Assembly: GCA_037953625.1 (NCBI GenBank)
Contig: CM075652.1
Span: 12,978,501-13,042,500, forward strand
Length of the DNA: 64,000 bases
Reading direction: 5' to 3'
From: Crotalaria pallida
Lineage: Eukaryota; Streptophyta; Magnoliopsida; Fabales; Fabaceae
This document shows positions 10,804 through 23,417 of this stretch, piece by piece. Numbering within the stretch: position 1 is the first letter of the stretch; each line of letters starts with the position of its first letter. A program made the translations under genes and the position numbers. The notes under the pieces were generated by a model. The model was not told where the DNA came from and did not search any database. It was given only the letters and a program-made list of their open reading frames with translations.

Positions 10804-11094
10804 CTCCTGTCTCTATTATAAGAAAAAAATAATATAAATCACATTTATTAAGAAAGTAATTTGAGTATATTTAATTTTTTCAAATTTATAAAGAAAAAAG
10901 TATAGCTATTTTAGGAAAGTTGCATTGAGAATGAAACAAAAATAAAATGAAATCATTACTTTCTACAAATATTTTAGGAATAATTGTATTTTGGGAATAG
11001 AAAGTTAGTTAACGAATTCTTATGTTTGAGACCAAGATAAGTGTATGTTTTGTTTTGTTTTGTTTTGTTTTCCTATATTAGAGATTCGAGGGAG
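10804..11094. mobile_element. Degenerate Stowaway-like MITE
   Basis: The left end CTCCTGTCTCTATTATAAGA and the right end, read inward as CTCCCTCGAATCTCTAATAT, form diverged terminal inverted repeats. The interior shares the block AGGAAAGTTGCATTG with the Stowaway copy at 32479-32760. It is older than the other copies in the window. Confidence 0.6.
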
Positions 11095-11113
11095 TAAGGT
11101 ATAATTTGATTTA

Positions 11114-11384
11114 CTCCTCCCGTCCCTATATATATAAAACTTTTTTGGCAGATTTCATGTCCATTAAGAAAGTTGGTTAATTTAGTTAATAATATTGGAA
11201 ATGTGAATATTTGATATGTATTTTCAAAACTAACCCAATTAATAGTACTATGAATCTAAAAAGTGTTAAGTAAATTGAGATATTTTTGGATATATATTAT
11301 CATTGAAAATTAATCGGTATAAGATCTAATAAATAAAAACAAAATAAAAATCTTAAAAGGATCTCATATATAAGGACAAAGGAG
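11114..11384. mobile_element. Stowaway MITE (Tc1/mariner type)
   Basis: The left terminus CTCCTCCCGTCCCTATATAT pairs with a right terminus that reads CTCCTTTGTCCTTATATATG inward. A TA precedes the left end; the TA after the right end is lost. The interior matches the copies at 24679 and 42987 (AATATTTGATATGTATTTTC-type block, then an AAAAGTGTT block). Noncoding. Confidence 0.8.
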
Positions 11385-11394
11385 AAATTTTTTT

Positions 11395-11960
11395 TTTCTA
11401 TTTTTGGTAAAAGAAAATTTTATTACCACAGCACAAATTTGAATACAACCAAAGGCTCTATTTATGCACCTTGCCACCTTCTAGGAAGAGTTCAAGGCCA
11501 CATGAAAGACCAACCCCTATAGGTACTTGCCACCTTCTAGGAAGAGTTCAAGTAAACTATGAGGCAATAACTAAAGTTCATTACAAATTCTTTGCACTAG
11601 TTGCTTATTCTTCCAATTCCTAAAAGACTGATAACATAATTCAATTCTCATTGCTAACTCTCTCTTGACAATCTTGAAAATGATTTTTATTGGCCTACTG
11701 GTATCCTTGAAAGTCCTGAGATTCTTTTCATGCCAAGTTTGATACACAACCGCAGCCCATAGAGCCATGATCACTCTCCTTTGATTCTTGTCTTTTAAAG
11801 CATGCTTGAGCCATCATGACCAATTCATGTATTTGCAAGGGACATGTGCTACTCCAATCAAGCACAACATCTTTGTATCAACTCCCTGGACCAACTACAT
11901 TCAAAGAACAGATGGTGATGCGTTTCTTGTGCAGCAAGGCAAAGGCAGCAGTGGTTTGGA
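11395..11960 (-). mobile_element. LINE 3' tail fragment (zf-RVT region), minus strand
   Basis: The minus-strand translation shows the end of the zinc-binding reverse transcriptase domain (THHHLFFECSWS, about 11890-11930) and then the C-terminal tail in the frame 11774-11571 (WAAVVYQTWHEKN and IVKRELAMRIE). This is the usual ending of plant L1-type ORF2. Stops interrupt the segment between them. A 27-bp direct repeat (CTTGCCACCTTCTAGGAAGA...) occurs at 11470 and 11526 in the 3' UTR. The rest of the LINE is absent, as expected for 5' truncation. Confidence 0.75.
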
Positions 11961-12480
11961 GTTGTGAGCCAAACGATATTGTCTAGTAAAATTTTTTTAT
12001 TCTTATGATCTATTATCAAATAGTTTTTGAAAATATGACCAAAAATAATGTAAATTTCTTTGTTACCATATTAGGTATTACATTTTTAAAAATAACTAGT
12101 GTATTTGTAAAAGAATAAGTGAAAAAAGCAAGATTTTAATAAATAATAAAATTAAAACATTTTAGTTAAGTTGAAGAATGGATGCATGTGAATTATCTTC
12201 AATTTCTCTCAAATTTTCGATTGTTCAATTATAACTGTTGAAACACGACAAGTATATCAGGTCGTATAAGTAATATAATAGTAAATAGAGTGTTGATTCC
12301 ATGATGATTAATGTTATGACAGTTATCACCTTAATGAAGTTAAACAAGTTAAATTAGCTAGATTAAAAATATATATATTTGTAAGAAGAAAAACTTCATT
12401 CCAACTTTGCAAATTACAAAAACAAATCCAAGCTAGTGATAATTATAGTTATCCTTTGTGGCTTAACCAGAATTATGCTA
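11961..12480. other. AT-rich spacer between two LINE tails
   Basis: No coding region, inverted repeat or other signal was found in this stretch. Confidence 0.5.
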
Positions 12481-12485
12481 GGAAA

Positions 12486-13803
12486 CTATAGTTCTTCTTG
12501 CAATCTAATTACAATTGAATGCTGTAATTTATTGAAATCCAAAACTAAGCTAAATCTAATTGCTAATTCCCTTTTAACTAGTTTGTAAACTTGAGACACC
12601 AAAAGCTCAATTTGTTGGAAGCAACTATGGTTTCTTTCCTTCCATATGTGATAAATCATGGCTGCATATGTAGCATGTACCATTCTTCTACGTTATTTGT
12701 CTCTATTGAAATCATAACAAAGCCAATGAGTGCAGCTTACAAATCGAGTATGAAAACGATCAACTCCAAGCCAATCATTTATCAAGGACACTAGAACATA
12801 ACTCCAGCTGCATTCAAAGAACAAATGCTTGACTGATTCCTACTGATTATTACATAGCGCACAAGTTTGGTCAATCTGCATGTAGTGTGAGAGTCTGTCT
12901 TTCGTTTTCATTCTGTTGTGAGCCATTAGCCAAGCAATGAAGCAGTGCTTGGGAACTAACACAAGATTCCAGATGAATTTGTGCAGCATGAAAGTATCTT
13001 GAGGACCAAGCAACCATTTGTACCCTGATTTGATTGTGTAAAGACTTGTCAGGGAGCCTCTCCTTGAGTTGTTGATGTATCCTGAACAAAATATGTCCCT
13101 AATTTTAATGATTTGCTTCCAATTCCAGCTATTAGTTATCTTTAGCTCATAATTCCAAACCATTTCTTCTTTCAGGTACACAAAATTGATCCATCTAATC
13201 CAGAGAGTATCTTGATTAGTTACAAGGTGCCAAAGTTGTTTTCCCACTACTGCTTGGTTCCATAGCCAGCGGTTCCTGAAACCTAAGCATTCATGCTTCC
13301 TACTTTTGCATAAAGTTTTCAGGCAACAGCTGTAGTACTGCTGCCTCATAGGAAGTCTTTGCATTTCCTTTCAATTGCTCTAATGATTGCCTTTGGCAGT
13401 ATGAAGACTGAAGTCTAGTAAGTGTGCAAGGTGAGCAAAACCAAATTGATCAGCTGGCATCTACCCTGATAGGATAGGTTTCTAGTTGTCCAAAAATTGA
13501 TCCTCTTTTTGCTTCTGTCTACCAAATTCTGGCACTCTGAATTGGACCACTTGCTTGAAGAGATAGACAGCCCTAAGTATCTGAATGGGAATTGGCCTCT
13601 CTGGAATCCTGTGAGTGCAAGTATTGCTAACTGATGATCCTCCTTCATATATACCAGCTAGATAAGTCTGTGACTTGTTTAGGTTTGCACAAAGACATGA
13701 AGCTTCAGAGAACTGTTGAACAACATCATACAAGATTCTTACACATTCTTTCTTACCTTTGCAGAAAATCATAAGATCATCTTGACGGTCGGTTCTCGAG
13801 GCC
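12486..13803 (-). mobile_element. LINE remnant: end of reverse transcriptase, zf-RVT and C-terminal tail, minus strand
   Basis: On the minus strand the remains read: an RT active-site remnant DDLMIFCKGKKE (about 13790, first residues changed from the usual Y/FADD), LCANLNKSQTY, then FRYLGLSISSSKW (13590-13560). The zf-RVT domain follows in the 174-aa frame 13364-12840 (WIRWINFVYLKEE, YTIKSGYKWLLG, FIAWLMAHNRMKTKDRL, CALCNNQ), and the C-terminal tail is in the frame 12683-12486 (AAMIYHIWKERNHSCF). Frameshifts separate these frames. It belongs to the same broad family as the tail at 11395-11960. The endonuclease and most of RT are missing. Confidence 0.8.
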
Positions 13804-15068
13804 TCCATCAAACACACAGGAAAAACTGAGTTTAAAACTTGTAGCACAGTAGTGCCCCAAAGTCGTCTCTCGAGGATCAAAGGAAATTCTTTTTACTATA
13901 TTAGGAATATTCATAAAGTTTGGGGGGGTTGAAGTTTGATTAAGATTTTTTCAATAACAGAAAATAACAAAATACAAAATGTAAAGTATAATGAAAATGT
14001 AACTTTAATGATAAAAGCTTCAACTTGTGGATTTATCCTTGGTTGAAGTGCCAATTCTCATTTAATCAAAACCTTGCTTTTAAGTTTAATTAATCAAGCG
14101 CCAACCAACTTAAAAAGATTCTTTCTTAAGTTCAAGCGAACATCATTTGAGTAAATTAGGTTAGGAACAAACATCCAAATTCAGTCCCTTAATTGGTCTC
14201 TAAGTCCAAGAATCCAACAAGCCATCCATGGAAGTCTTTAATTAATCAATCCTTACTTGTCCCAAAGTTAACCAATCAAGAGTCAATTAATTTAGGAGAT
14301 TCTTCCTATGCTTAAGCAAACATGATTCGAGTTAACAAGGTTAGAATTGTTCATTCACATTTAATCCCTAGTTAAACTCTAAGTCAATGAATCAGCAAGT
14401 AATTAATGAATCAATCTATTAGGTCCGTGAATGTCCTTTTGTCCTTCTCAAGATTAATTTAAGCAAGCGTCACATAATCTTTGGTCTTGCAGTCCTTCTT
14501 TTAAGTCCAAGTAAATAAGCATCACCAAGGTCTTAAACTAGGGAGTAATGAAGTTCATCTTATTTAATGAATTTAAGTGATCAATTCAAATTCAATTATA
14601 TAAATGTCAACAAGATGGAAAGATAAAAGGAAATGCAATTAAAGAAAATTGGTGAGGCATAGCCATCCACAATAACAATAAGTTGAGGAGGCATAGCCAT
14701 CCATCAAACCTCAAAATCCATTTAGAACTTATTACCACAAGTTGAATTAGAAACTTAGCAATACATTAATTGAAATGACATTATAACAATGCTAAAAGAC
14801 TAAGAAGAAATTGAGAAGAAGTAGAAGGGAGGTAGAAAGCACCCAAGAGTAACTAGCTTGAAGGTGGTAAGGTGTGTTTTACAAGCTTGTGGAAGGACAT
14901 ATTTATAGGAAAAATGCAAAGGAATGTGGACAAATTTGGATGGGAAGGCTCTTCCCTTGGAGTTTAGGATGTACGACGAGTACCTTTCTCAGTGTTTGGA
15001 CCTACAGTCATCCTCTCAATAGACCGAGGCGGTTGTATCAGAAAATACCCAAATCCCGATGGTGGGAG
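13804..15068 (-). repeat. Probable minus-strand LTR-like region
   Basis: No gene is visible. On the minus strand a TATA-like CCTATAAATATG lies near 14893-14904, and the sequence to its left is low-complexity and AT-rich. A diverged duplication with a period of about 183 bp (near 14113 and 14296) and a 16-bp repeat GAGGCATAGCCATCCA (near 14654 and 14687) are present. This resembles the U3-to-U5 layout of an LTR transcribed leftward, but neither end is defined. Confidence 0.3.
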
Positions 15069-16931
15069 ATGTAACACCCTCACTTTTAATTAGTTAAAAT
15101 TAGGTTTTATTAAAATTCGTACTTGAAAATTTCGACGAGAATCCGGCAGAGTTTCCTCTGTTTATCGGACTTCACAAAAATTTGCATCTTTTATACCTGC
15201 CAGTCCAGAATATTACAAAATCTAAAATTATATTTAACTTCGGCTACCTCGCACTAATGCCCTTTTCAAAAATAACATAAGTTTTTGGGCTTCTAAAAAA
15301 AATTAAACCATAATAATTACACCAAATTAATTTAGGTTCTCTCGTGGCTAAATTACACTCCACGGTGTACTACTGTTCGGCCATGACTTGTGTAAACTCC
15401 ACTTCTGTAACTGTAAAAATATAGCAAGAAGGGTAACATTACACAGAACTTAGGAAATAATTTCTAATAAGTCATAATAATAAACTAAGCCTAACATTTA
15501 TATTTACATCGTAATAATCATAATCATTTTCAAGTATTTCACAACACAGACATGCATCATTCACAATCACAATATGTGGCATTTCCTTCAAAATTATTTT
15601 CTTAACTTTCTTTTTCAGCTTTCTTAGTTTTTCTCATCTTTCCTCTTTCCTTTATTCATTTCTTTTCTTTCTTGCCTTTTTTTATAGTGTACCATTAGGT
15701 ATTTTTGCATGCGCATGTTAGGATGGTGTCTTCACCCAATAGGATTTCTTACCTTCACCCAGGATTTTCTTACCGCATAGACCATTAGCTCATTAGGGTC
15801 TTTTCTTTCGTGCTTTCTTACATGTCTCATTATTTATTTTATCAATTTACTAGGCAGCTATTGATCTCGCGCGGGTCCCAAACACCTAACGAGACTTTGG
15901 ATCTATGAGATTTACTTACCTGAGTGAGGACTTCACCTATTGGGGATTCGAGTCTATTCCTTAAAATAGACCCTATCCTAACAAGGCACCTAATGAGTAC
16001 GGATACTCGGCACACGATCAATAGCTGCTGCCTTTTGTTTAATTCATTTATTCCAATGACAATCCAGTCCAGTTTAATTCAAACATATTTGATTCACACT
16101 AACATGCATCAGTCAAATTTTTACTCCATAATTAAATACCAACCGGATATCATCCAATAATCAATAAAAATAATCAATACAATTAATCAATTCATAACCA
16201 ATTTTAAGTTCACCAAAAATTAACCAAATAATCAATTAATCAATAATCAATAAAAATAATCAATTCATCAAAACATAAGCGTGTTCATTTCTTTAATTTA
16301 ATAATAGACTTATTATCAACATTAACTACCCTATTGTTCATTATTCTAATAATCTTTTCTACTTCTAGCCACCACTATAAACAACCTAGAAATCATGTCC
16401 TAAATTAAGGTAATACAACCCTCTTACCTGAGATCCTAGCAATAGAAACAATATAACGTTCATGTCCGCGCCTTACTCGAGGGTCAGAGACAACAATAAC
16501 GTGTTGGATCTAAACAGGGACATTAAAACTAATTATAACATTAAAAATATATATATATATATATCAATAAATATAATAAACTAAATTCATTTTTGTCAAA
16601 ATAATAAATATATATCATTATACAATAAAAATATATCATTTTTCCCAAAAAATTTCTTTATTTGAAAATATAGGAATAATAAAAATATTGACGAATCATC
16701 GAATAAATTACATAGATGAAACATGGGTAGAAGGAGTTAAGAAGGTTATTTATCTAAGACGAATTTGAGATTGAACGATCGGACAGAGAAGACTGAGAGA
16801 AACAAAAGTTCCCCCCTCTCTGTCGCCCCTCTCGTATTGTTTCCCTTCTTACAGCCGTGTTTCTCACTCCCTCCCTCTCTCTCTCTCTCTCTAATTCTAT
16901 CTTTCTTTCTCGACATGTGGCTTTAAGGCTA

Positions 16932-16963
<32 letters not shown>

Positions 16964-17875
16964 CTTTCTTGCTTTTCACATTGTGGCTTTAAGGCTCTTA
17001 TTATTTTTTTTATACCGTGTGGTGTGGGCTACAAGGGTAGAAAGAGGAAATATTACTATATTTTTATGTTTTGCTATTATTTGTGGGTCAATGTGTGTAA
17101 GTATTTTGAATTATAACCAAAAATTGGATGATACTAAAAATAAAATACATTTCATTACAATAATATTGTATTTTTAATTACTCAAAACTCATTGAAAAAT
17201 AATAAAGTTACCAGTCTCTACAGATAACTATTGGGTAAGAAAAAGAATCGAAATTCAAAAGTAAATATATTTTCTCAATCCTAATATAAAACTTGATAAA
17301 ATATAATATTTATAATTTTGAAATAAAAAATTATTTTATATATATATATATATATAACTTATACTGGTAATATATTAAATCAGTCCAGAAGCTAAAAAAA
17401 TAAAACAGTCTTCAAACACTATGAAAATTTACAGGGACGCTCAAAATATTAAGTTAAACATATTTTTTTAAAGAAACTATTTATAAAAATGCCTCTAAGA
17501 CTTGTCACTTGAGCTCCTTGTCAAAATGTTAATTAAATTAAATAAAAATACTATTTTATTTTTGAAAAAACGTATTATAACAAATTTATACTTATTTTGA
17601 CTAGAAAACATATTTCAATTATAATGATGAAATCAAAATTTTATTACGACACTCAAATATTGAAAACATCATATTAAATCATTTAGTTATTTTGCTAAAG
17701 GTATTAGAAATAGCGGGATGTTACAGGAGATGAACCTTACCCTCGTGGCAAGGAGGAGCCATCTTCTTCTAGGTATCCTAGTCCAGTGGTAGAGACCTTG
17801 CCAGTTGTAGAAGAAATCCAAGATGATTCGCGAAGGATTCTCAGGAGAACGCAAAAGAAGATAGTTCGAGTTTGA
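14941..17875 (+). pseudogene. Unidentified reading frame split by a solo LTR
   Basis: When the 2656-bp solo LTR and one copy of its 5-bp duplication are ignored, a plus-strand frame runs from about 14941 across the insertion point to a TGA at 17875. Left side: EFRMYDEYLSQCLDLQSSSQ, a TAG, then ENTQIPMVGD. Right side: EPYPRGKEEPSSSRYPSPVV, then VVEEIQDDSRRILRR. It is a basic/Ser-Pro rich C-terminus followed by LTR-like DNA, so it is most likely from a retroelement polyprotein. I do not recognise the protein. Confidence 0.4.
15070..17725 (-). mobile_element. Solo LTR, 2656 bp, chromovirus-type, TSD GGAGA
   Basis: The plus-strand ends are TGTAACACCC and GGATGTTACA, and 5-bp duplications GGAGA flank it (15065-15069 and 17726-17730). 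No internal domain or primer site is present, so it is a solo LTR left by LTR-LTR recombination. Orientation is probably minus: a TATA-like GGTATAAAAA (minus strand, near 17009) precedes a pyrimidine-rich stretch (16800-16900 on plus), as in the larger LTR at 56930-62302. The interior holds a poly-T run at about 16934-16970 and short TA repeats at 16548 and 17338. No protein is encoded. Confidence 0.88.
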
Positions 17876-18312
17876 TGTTCTTTCAGTTGATAAGTATGAG
17901 TTAGAGTCCTAGTAGAAGGCATGTCGTCTCTTGAGAATCATCGTAATGTAACCCTATCTCTATGAGCTTGGAGCAATGTACTTATTTTATTTTTCTCAAA
18001 TGACAATTGGCCTGAGGGTCTAAATATGTTCTATTTATCTCTATGAATGAAAATTATGTTTTTCCGCAATTACAACTATCGACAAATTTTAATGAATGGT
18101 GAATGATGACTTGTGTAAGTAGCAGCTCGATTTGGAAAAAGAATTGTATCATGGTCATCTTGGGAATAAAGTTTCTTTAAGTTTAAATCATGATAACTAA
18201 TGATGAAAATGTTTTGAAATAAAGTATAGGTTGAAAATATTTTATTATTAATGTTTTAAAAAAAATGACTCAAATTTTTACGAAAATTTTAAGTTCCAAA
18301 TTGGGGTGTTAC
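17876..18312 (+). repeat. LTR-like fragment ending GGGGTGTTAC
   Basis: The stretch between the split frame and the reverse transcriptase remnant ends in GGGGTGTTAC at 18303-18312, the end expected of a TGTAACACCC-type LTR minus its last A. The left boundary is unclear. Confidence 0.4.
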
Positions 18313-18489
18313 TTATGAAGGCGATGTCGAGATTATACTTCGATATCCCAAACCCAAGGGCTAGGATGCATCCACGAAGAATAAGAATACCCATGATATT
18401 CACTCAGCACGTGCCCCCAGCTTAAATTTATCGTCATCCTTCAACACCACCACCACCACTTGTGAGAAGAGCAACATGACTTCGTCGGA

Positions 18490-19206
18490 ATAATCCTCAA
18501 CAAAAGAGTCACCATCAATAATAAGTATCCCTTACAAAGGATCGATGATCTGATTTACCAAGTTTGAGGAGCTGCTGTGTTTTCCAAGATCGATCTAAGG
18601 TTTGAATATCATCAGATTCAGGTTAAGGAAGAATATATTCCTAAAACTATGTTCAAATCTCGTTATGGTCATTATGAGTATGTTGTAATGTCATTTGGTC
18701 CAACGAATGCTCATGAGGTATTCATGGATTACATGAACCGTGTCTTCCGACCTTTCCTGGACTTTTTTGTAGTAGTGTTTATCGATGATATTCTTATCTA
18801 CTCAAATATTTTGGAAGAGCACGAAGAACATTTGAGGATCATGCTAAACATTTTAAAGGAGAAGAAGCTTTATGCTAAGCTATCAAAGTGTGACTTTTGG
18901 TTGGAAAAAATCAATATTCTTAGTCATGTGATCACCAAGGAAGGAATTTCTGTTGATCCAAGAAAGATAGATTCCGTCTTGTAATTTGAGATTAGCTGGC
19001 TATTATTGGAGATTCATTTAAGGATTTTCCAAGATAGTCTTGCCTTTGACAAGATTAACTCGGAAGAAACAACCATTTGATTAGAATGAGAAGTGTGAAG
19101 TTAGTTTCCAAGAGTTAAAAGGTAAATTAACTACATCTCCTGTGTTAGTTCTACCTCATCCCAAGAAAAATTTTGATGTGTAGTGTGACGCATGTGAACA
19201 AGGACT
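18490..19206 (+). pseudogene. pol: Ty3/gypsy reverse transcriptase / RNase H fragment, broken
   Basis: The plus strand gives NKYPLQRIDDLIYQ, a stop where relatives have Leu, then FSKIDLRFEYHQIQ, YGHYEYVVMSFG, the intact catalytic box FIDDILIYS (about 18779-18805), EEHEEHLRIMLNILKEKKLY and the thumb-region segment VITKEGISVDPRKID. After a frame break it continues as LPLTRLTRK, FQELKGKLTTSPVLVLP and the beginning of RNase H (FDV, a stop, then CDACEQGLGCVL). The spacing matches Tekay/Del-type chromoviruses. Several stops and shifts, and truncation at about 19206, mark it as dead. Confidence 0.88.
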
Positions 19207-19294
19207 TGGATGTGTCCTAATATGCATTATGTAAATTTATTAAGTTTTTTATTTTTTAAAACGTTGGTTATGTCATATGAGTCAAGTGGGAGAA

Positions 19295-19693
19295 TGTAAG
19301 ATATTAAGTATCTCATGTGGAACATGTGACTTATTATGAAAAAAGAAGACTAATAAATAAATTGTTAAATGATGAAGGGAACTATACGTTGCTTAATGGG
19401 ATGAATCAAATCAAAAAGGACATTATAAGAACAGGGTCATTATGTTCCTAGCATGATGATGACTCTATGAAATTATTCTTTTCTCCATTACTTATGATCA
19501 GAGCATATAAGGAAAAGGCAAAGAATAGAAATGTCATTTCTCAATTGTCAAACATGTGATTCACATTAAAACTGCTATTGCTATGGATAGAGTTATGTAT
19601 TCTTTCCTTATTAACTAATTATGAGAATAGTGAAATTCTAAAAGATCCTTGTAGTTTTTTATTAATGTTAATTTTTAAGTGAAAACTCCAACA
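19295..19693 (+). repeat. Possible Ty1/copia LTR remnant
   Basis: CAAGTGGGAGAA (19284-19294) resembles the polypurine tract that precedes copia 3' LTRs, and TGTAAGATA follows directly. A plausible end is CTCCAACA at 19693, giving about 400 bp. No duplication or second LTR could be confirmed. Confidence 0.35.
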
Positions 19694-20156
19694 TAACATA
19701 TTAATTACATAATCAATATATCATCCTTATATCTCAAAAGACTTTGAACATCATCTTCTCGTTCAAAAACACTTTATCCTAAGTCAAAGTCAATATTATT
19801 TAATTTATTTGCATATTTTTTAGTTATTTTTATCTATTGATTTTGAATTTATAATATTGTATTCATACTCTAGTTTTTCTAGAAAATGATGTATCACTTA
19901 TTTTTACCTATGTTGATGCAATATAATCCAAAAAATGATAGAAGAGAGAAGTTTTTATTTGAGGAAAATTAAAAAGGAAAAAAAAATGGAAATACGTTGT
20001 GTACAAAGTTATCAAATGCAGATGTTAAAATATAACATTTCCATTATTTTGTTATTTCTTATTTTCCTTATCTCTTAAAATGGTTTTTACCGATATGAAT
20101 TTTTTTTAAAGTAGCTTTTTTACCTATATAATAAGGATTTTACTTCTGAATCCTAT
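19694..20156. other. AT-rich spacer
   Basis: Nothing beyond simple AT-rich DNA is visible between the copia-like remnant and the foldback element. Confidence 0.5.
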
Positions 20157-21510
20157 GAGATGAGAGGGTTTTGGTACCCTTTTGATATAGACCAATGGAT
20201 ATTTGTCATGTGTTGTTATTTGCCATGTCAGCGGGGTATATTTTTTATTTATAAATTTTGCAATTTGATCCCTAAAATATTTAATTAAAAATATATTTAT
20301 TTGTAATTTGATTTACCCAAAATAGCCCTGATGTAATATTAATTTCTATATACCCAAAATACCCCATTTTGATATTATTTTTCATATACCTAAAATAACT
20401 TAACTTTATTTTAATATTAATTTTGAAGTACCTAAAATACCCTTAACTGTTAATTACTTTTTCACTTGTATCCCTTAACTATTAATTACTTTTTAATTAC
20501 TTTTTCACTTGTATCCTTTAACTATTAATTACTTTTTCACTTGTATACCCTCCCATGACCCACAGTGTTTCACACTACCTACATGTAGCAATGACCAAAT
20601 ACCCTTCCCCTCCCTACCCCACTAATTGTGAGTATCATCAGTTCACTCACTATGCCCATCTTCTTCTTCTCATAATAATTTTCGAAACCTTCTTCTCACT
20701 CACTGTGCCAATCATATCATCATCATCGTTCTTCTTGTACACCGCTCACTCTTCTTCTCCTTCTTCTTGCCGTTCCGCCGCCGCCGCCGCCGCCACCCTC
20801 TTCCCCTTTTCAACCAACCTGAATCTGCCGCCACCCTCCCTTTTCCCCTTTCCAACCAACCCTAATTCGCCGCCACCCTCTTCCCCTTTTCAACATGATT
20901 CGATACCCTGTACATGTGAATCCTATTTATCAATTAGCTGGTGGTCTTGTGGGTTCAGGGTTGGTTAAGCTGCTATCGCTTTACAACATACATCAGATTG
21001 ATGTTACAAATCAAGCAAGGCAGAAAAACCGAAAAAGCATGCCTTAAGTCGCTTAAACATAACATTTTTTCGTTTGATTTCATGTTTATGTAAAAATTAT
21101 ACAATAAACATTAAAACGGATCGCTGGTTAGATGTCTAATTGTAACTCTCGGAAGATATGAAATTGGAACATACTGTGAGAATGTATCCTTAAGGATATA
21201 CAACTGAAAAAGTAATTAATAGTTAAGGGTATTTTAGGTACTTCAAAATTAATATTAAAATAAGGTTATTTTAGGTATATGAAAAATGATATCAAAATAG
21301 GGGTATTTTGGGTATATAAAAATTAATATTACATCAGGGCTATTTTGGGTAAATCAAATTATAAATAAATATAATATTTTTAATTAAATATTTTAGGGAT
21401 CAAATTGCAAAATTTTAAATAAAAAATATACCCCGCTGACATGGCAAATAACAACACATGGCAAATATCCATTGGTCCATGTCAAAAGGGTACCAAAATC
21501 CTCTCATCTC
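20157..21510. mobile_element. Long-TIR foldback element, 1354 bp, with GC-rich core (MULE-like)
   Basis: Terminal inverted repeats of more than 300 bp run from GAGATGAGAGGGTTTTGGTA on the left and from its diverged complement on the right (CTCTCATCTC, ending at 21510). The TIRs contain repeated AAAATACCC-type blocks and, on the left, short tandem units (TTAATTACTTTTTCACTTGT). The core (about 20560-21050) is much richer in G+C, with CCG runs and a 137-aa plus frame (20555-20968) that is Ser/Pro/Ala-rich. A second frame from the ATG at 20895 contains YQLAGGLVGSGLVKLLSLY. The core looks like a captured 5' exon of a host gene, as in Pack-MULEs. No transposase and no clear 9-bp duplication were seen. 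Confidence 0.65.
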
Positions 21511-23417
21511 ACAAGGTTCCCAAGCAAAGCCCATATAATAATTAACTCAACTTGAGTTCAGCCTATCTTTTTCATTAAAAACTTGTTCATTCCCATACCT
21601 AACTTGAACTCTAATATCTTGAGCTTCTCTGAGCACCATACCTCAGTTATGCTGCATATATTATTACAATGTCATAAGAGGTGCAGTAAAGGTAAGTACC
21701 AAAAGCGAAACTGTATCGCGTTAGACAAAACATGTTGGCGTGTGTGGGTCATTGGACTCCAGCTAAAAATCAGGGGAAGTACTGAATCCTGATGATCAGT
21801 TAAGTAGCTCATGCCTCATGCAGCTAATGTCTTCACAAAAACAAAAGGAATAAAGCAAAGAACCTGCACATGACACTGTAACACAAGTTAAAGGGTAAAC
21901 ATATAAAAGATGTTACATCACATCTCTTTGCATTTCCAGAGCAATGCCCTTCATCATCATCTTGTTCCTCACATCCATACAAAAATCCAACTCTATTAGT
22001 ACTGTATGGAAAATGACTTAAGCTCCATACATTGCAAAAGTGCTTAGACATGCCTAATAATAACACACTACCATGTTTATTTCTATTCATCAGTTCCTGT
22101 GTTTTTAGTTCTCAAGATTTTCCGTTTATTTAACATGCATGCATATGCTGAATATATTCCTAACGGTGGTGGGATTCTACATCTTCAAACCAATAGTAAC
22201 CTTTGTGGCAAATTGATGGGCTTATGTAACATCAAATAGTAGAAAATGATTTCTTTTTTCAATGCATCAAATCTGTCCCCAAATTGATAATCGGAGAGTA
22301 ATATCGAGATTAGCAGAACATATGCATGGTTTTCATTATATTATTGTCAAAATTTAAGTTCAAAGAATCGAACTATATCAAACTACGATTATAGTTCTCG
22401 TTTCTATGAACTTATATTTTGTGATATAATTTATATTGAGAATTTTGTATGCCTGGCAACTTTCTTGTGGAACTTATAAGTCATTCAACCATCTTATTAA
22501 TTCATGGAAGTCAATAATAATCTTATTTGGTTTAAAGAATTTTTTCAAAAGTCTGTCTAATAAGCCCTGATTTGATTTGATAAAAAACAAAGACATTTAG
22601 AATTATTATTTTGTGAACAATATGTCACCATCTAGTTGATCAAATGGAAGCATTATGGGTTAAAAGCCAGTAATTTTACCGGTATCAAGTAGCTTAGCTT
22701 ATTTGTTATAAGCTTTCAATTTTTGATCTTTTAACCTTTAGTTTACTTTTTAGTCATAATCTAGCTTTTTAATGCCCAGTCAAAGAATCAATGAAATTAT
22801 TTTGTTTCAAATATTAGTCTCAAACATAATTAAACTTAGATAACAAATTAAAACCAAAGTGACATCGGATGAAGCTGGGACAATCCATTACTATTAAGGT
22901 GTAAAAGTGTAAAACTCTATCAGTGTTTCCTTTGTTTTGGCTTGTTTTTTATGGGCTTATTCATGTTTTTACCCCCGAAAGTTGGGGTGTTTTGGTTTTT
23001 TAACCTTGACTTATCCTTAATTGTTTTAAAATTTTGGTTTTAGTCCCTGCCGTTAGGGGGATAGGTTAGCTTATGTGGCTAACCAAACGTCAACATCAAT
23101 CAGCATATATGTGTAAGTATTATATGCCACCGGTAGGATGACGTGAATAATCTGGACCCATAAAAGCAAAAGAACCAAAGACTAACACAAATGTGTTTGT
23201 GGATTGGGTTTTGACCCTTTTATTATGGTGGATCCGGATCATCTACGTCATCATATCAATAACATGCAATACTTGCATAGAGCACACGTGTATGCTATTC
23301 CAATAACTACACCAGCGGTTAAGCCTTTTTTATGTCCACAAAAACTTGACTCCAAATCTTGCTTACGACATCAAACTCCTTACTGTGCAACCAAAAGTTT
23401 TTTTAATTTTAGTTATG
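21511..23417. other. Gene-less intergenic DNA
   Basis: No exon structure or domain is recognisable. A patch at 22975-23100 (ACCCCCGAAAGTTGGGGTG and TTAGTCCCTGCCGTTAGGGG) looks like one end of a foldback MITE whose partner end I could not place. A weak GC-richer stretch at 21660-22090 may be an old untranslated or decayed region. Confidence 0.4.
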
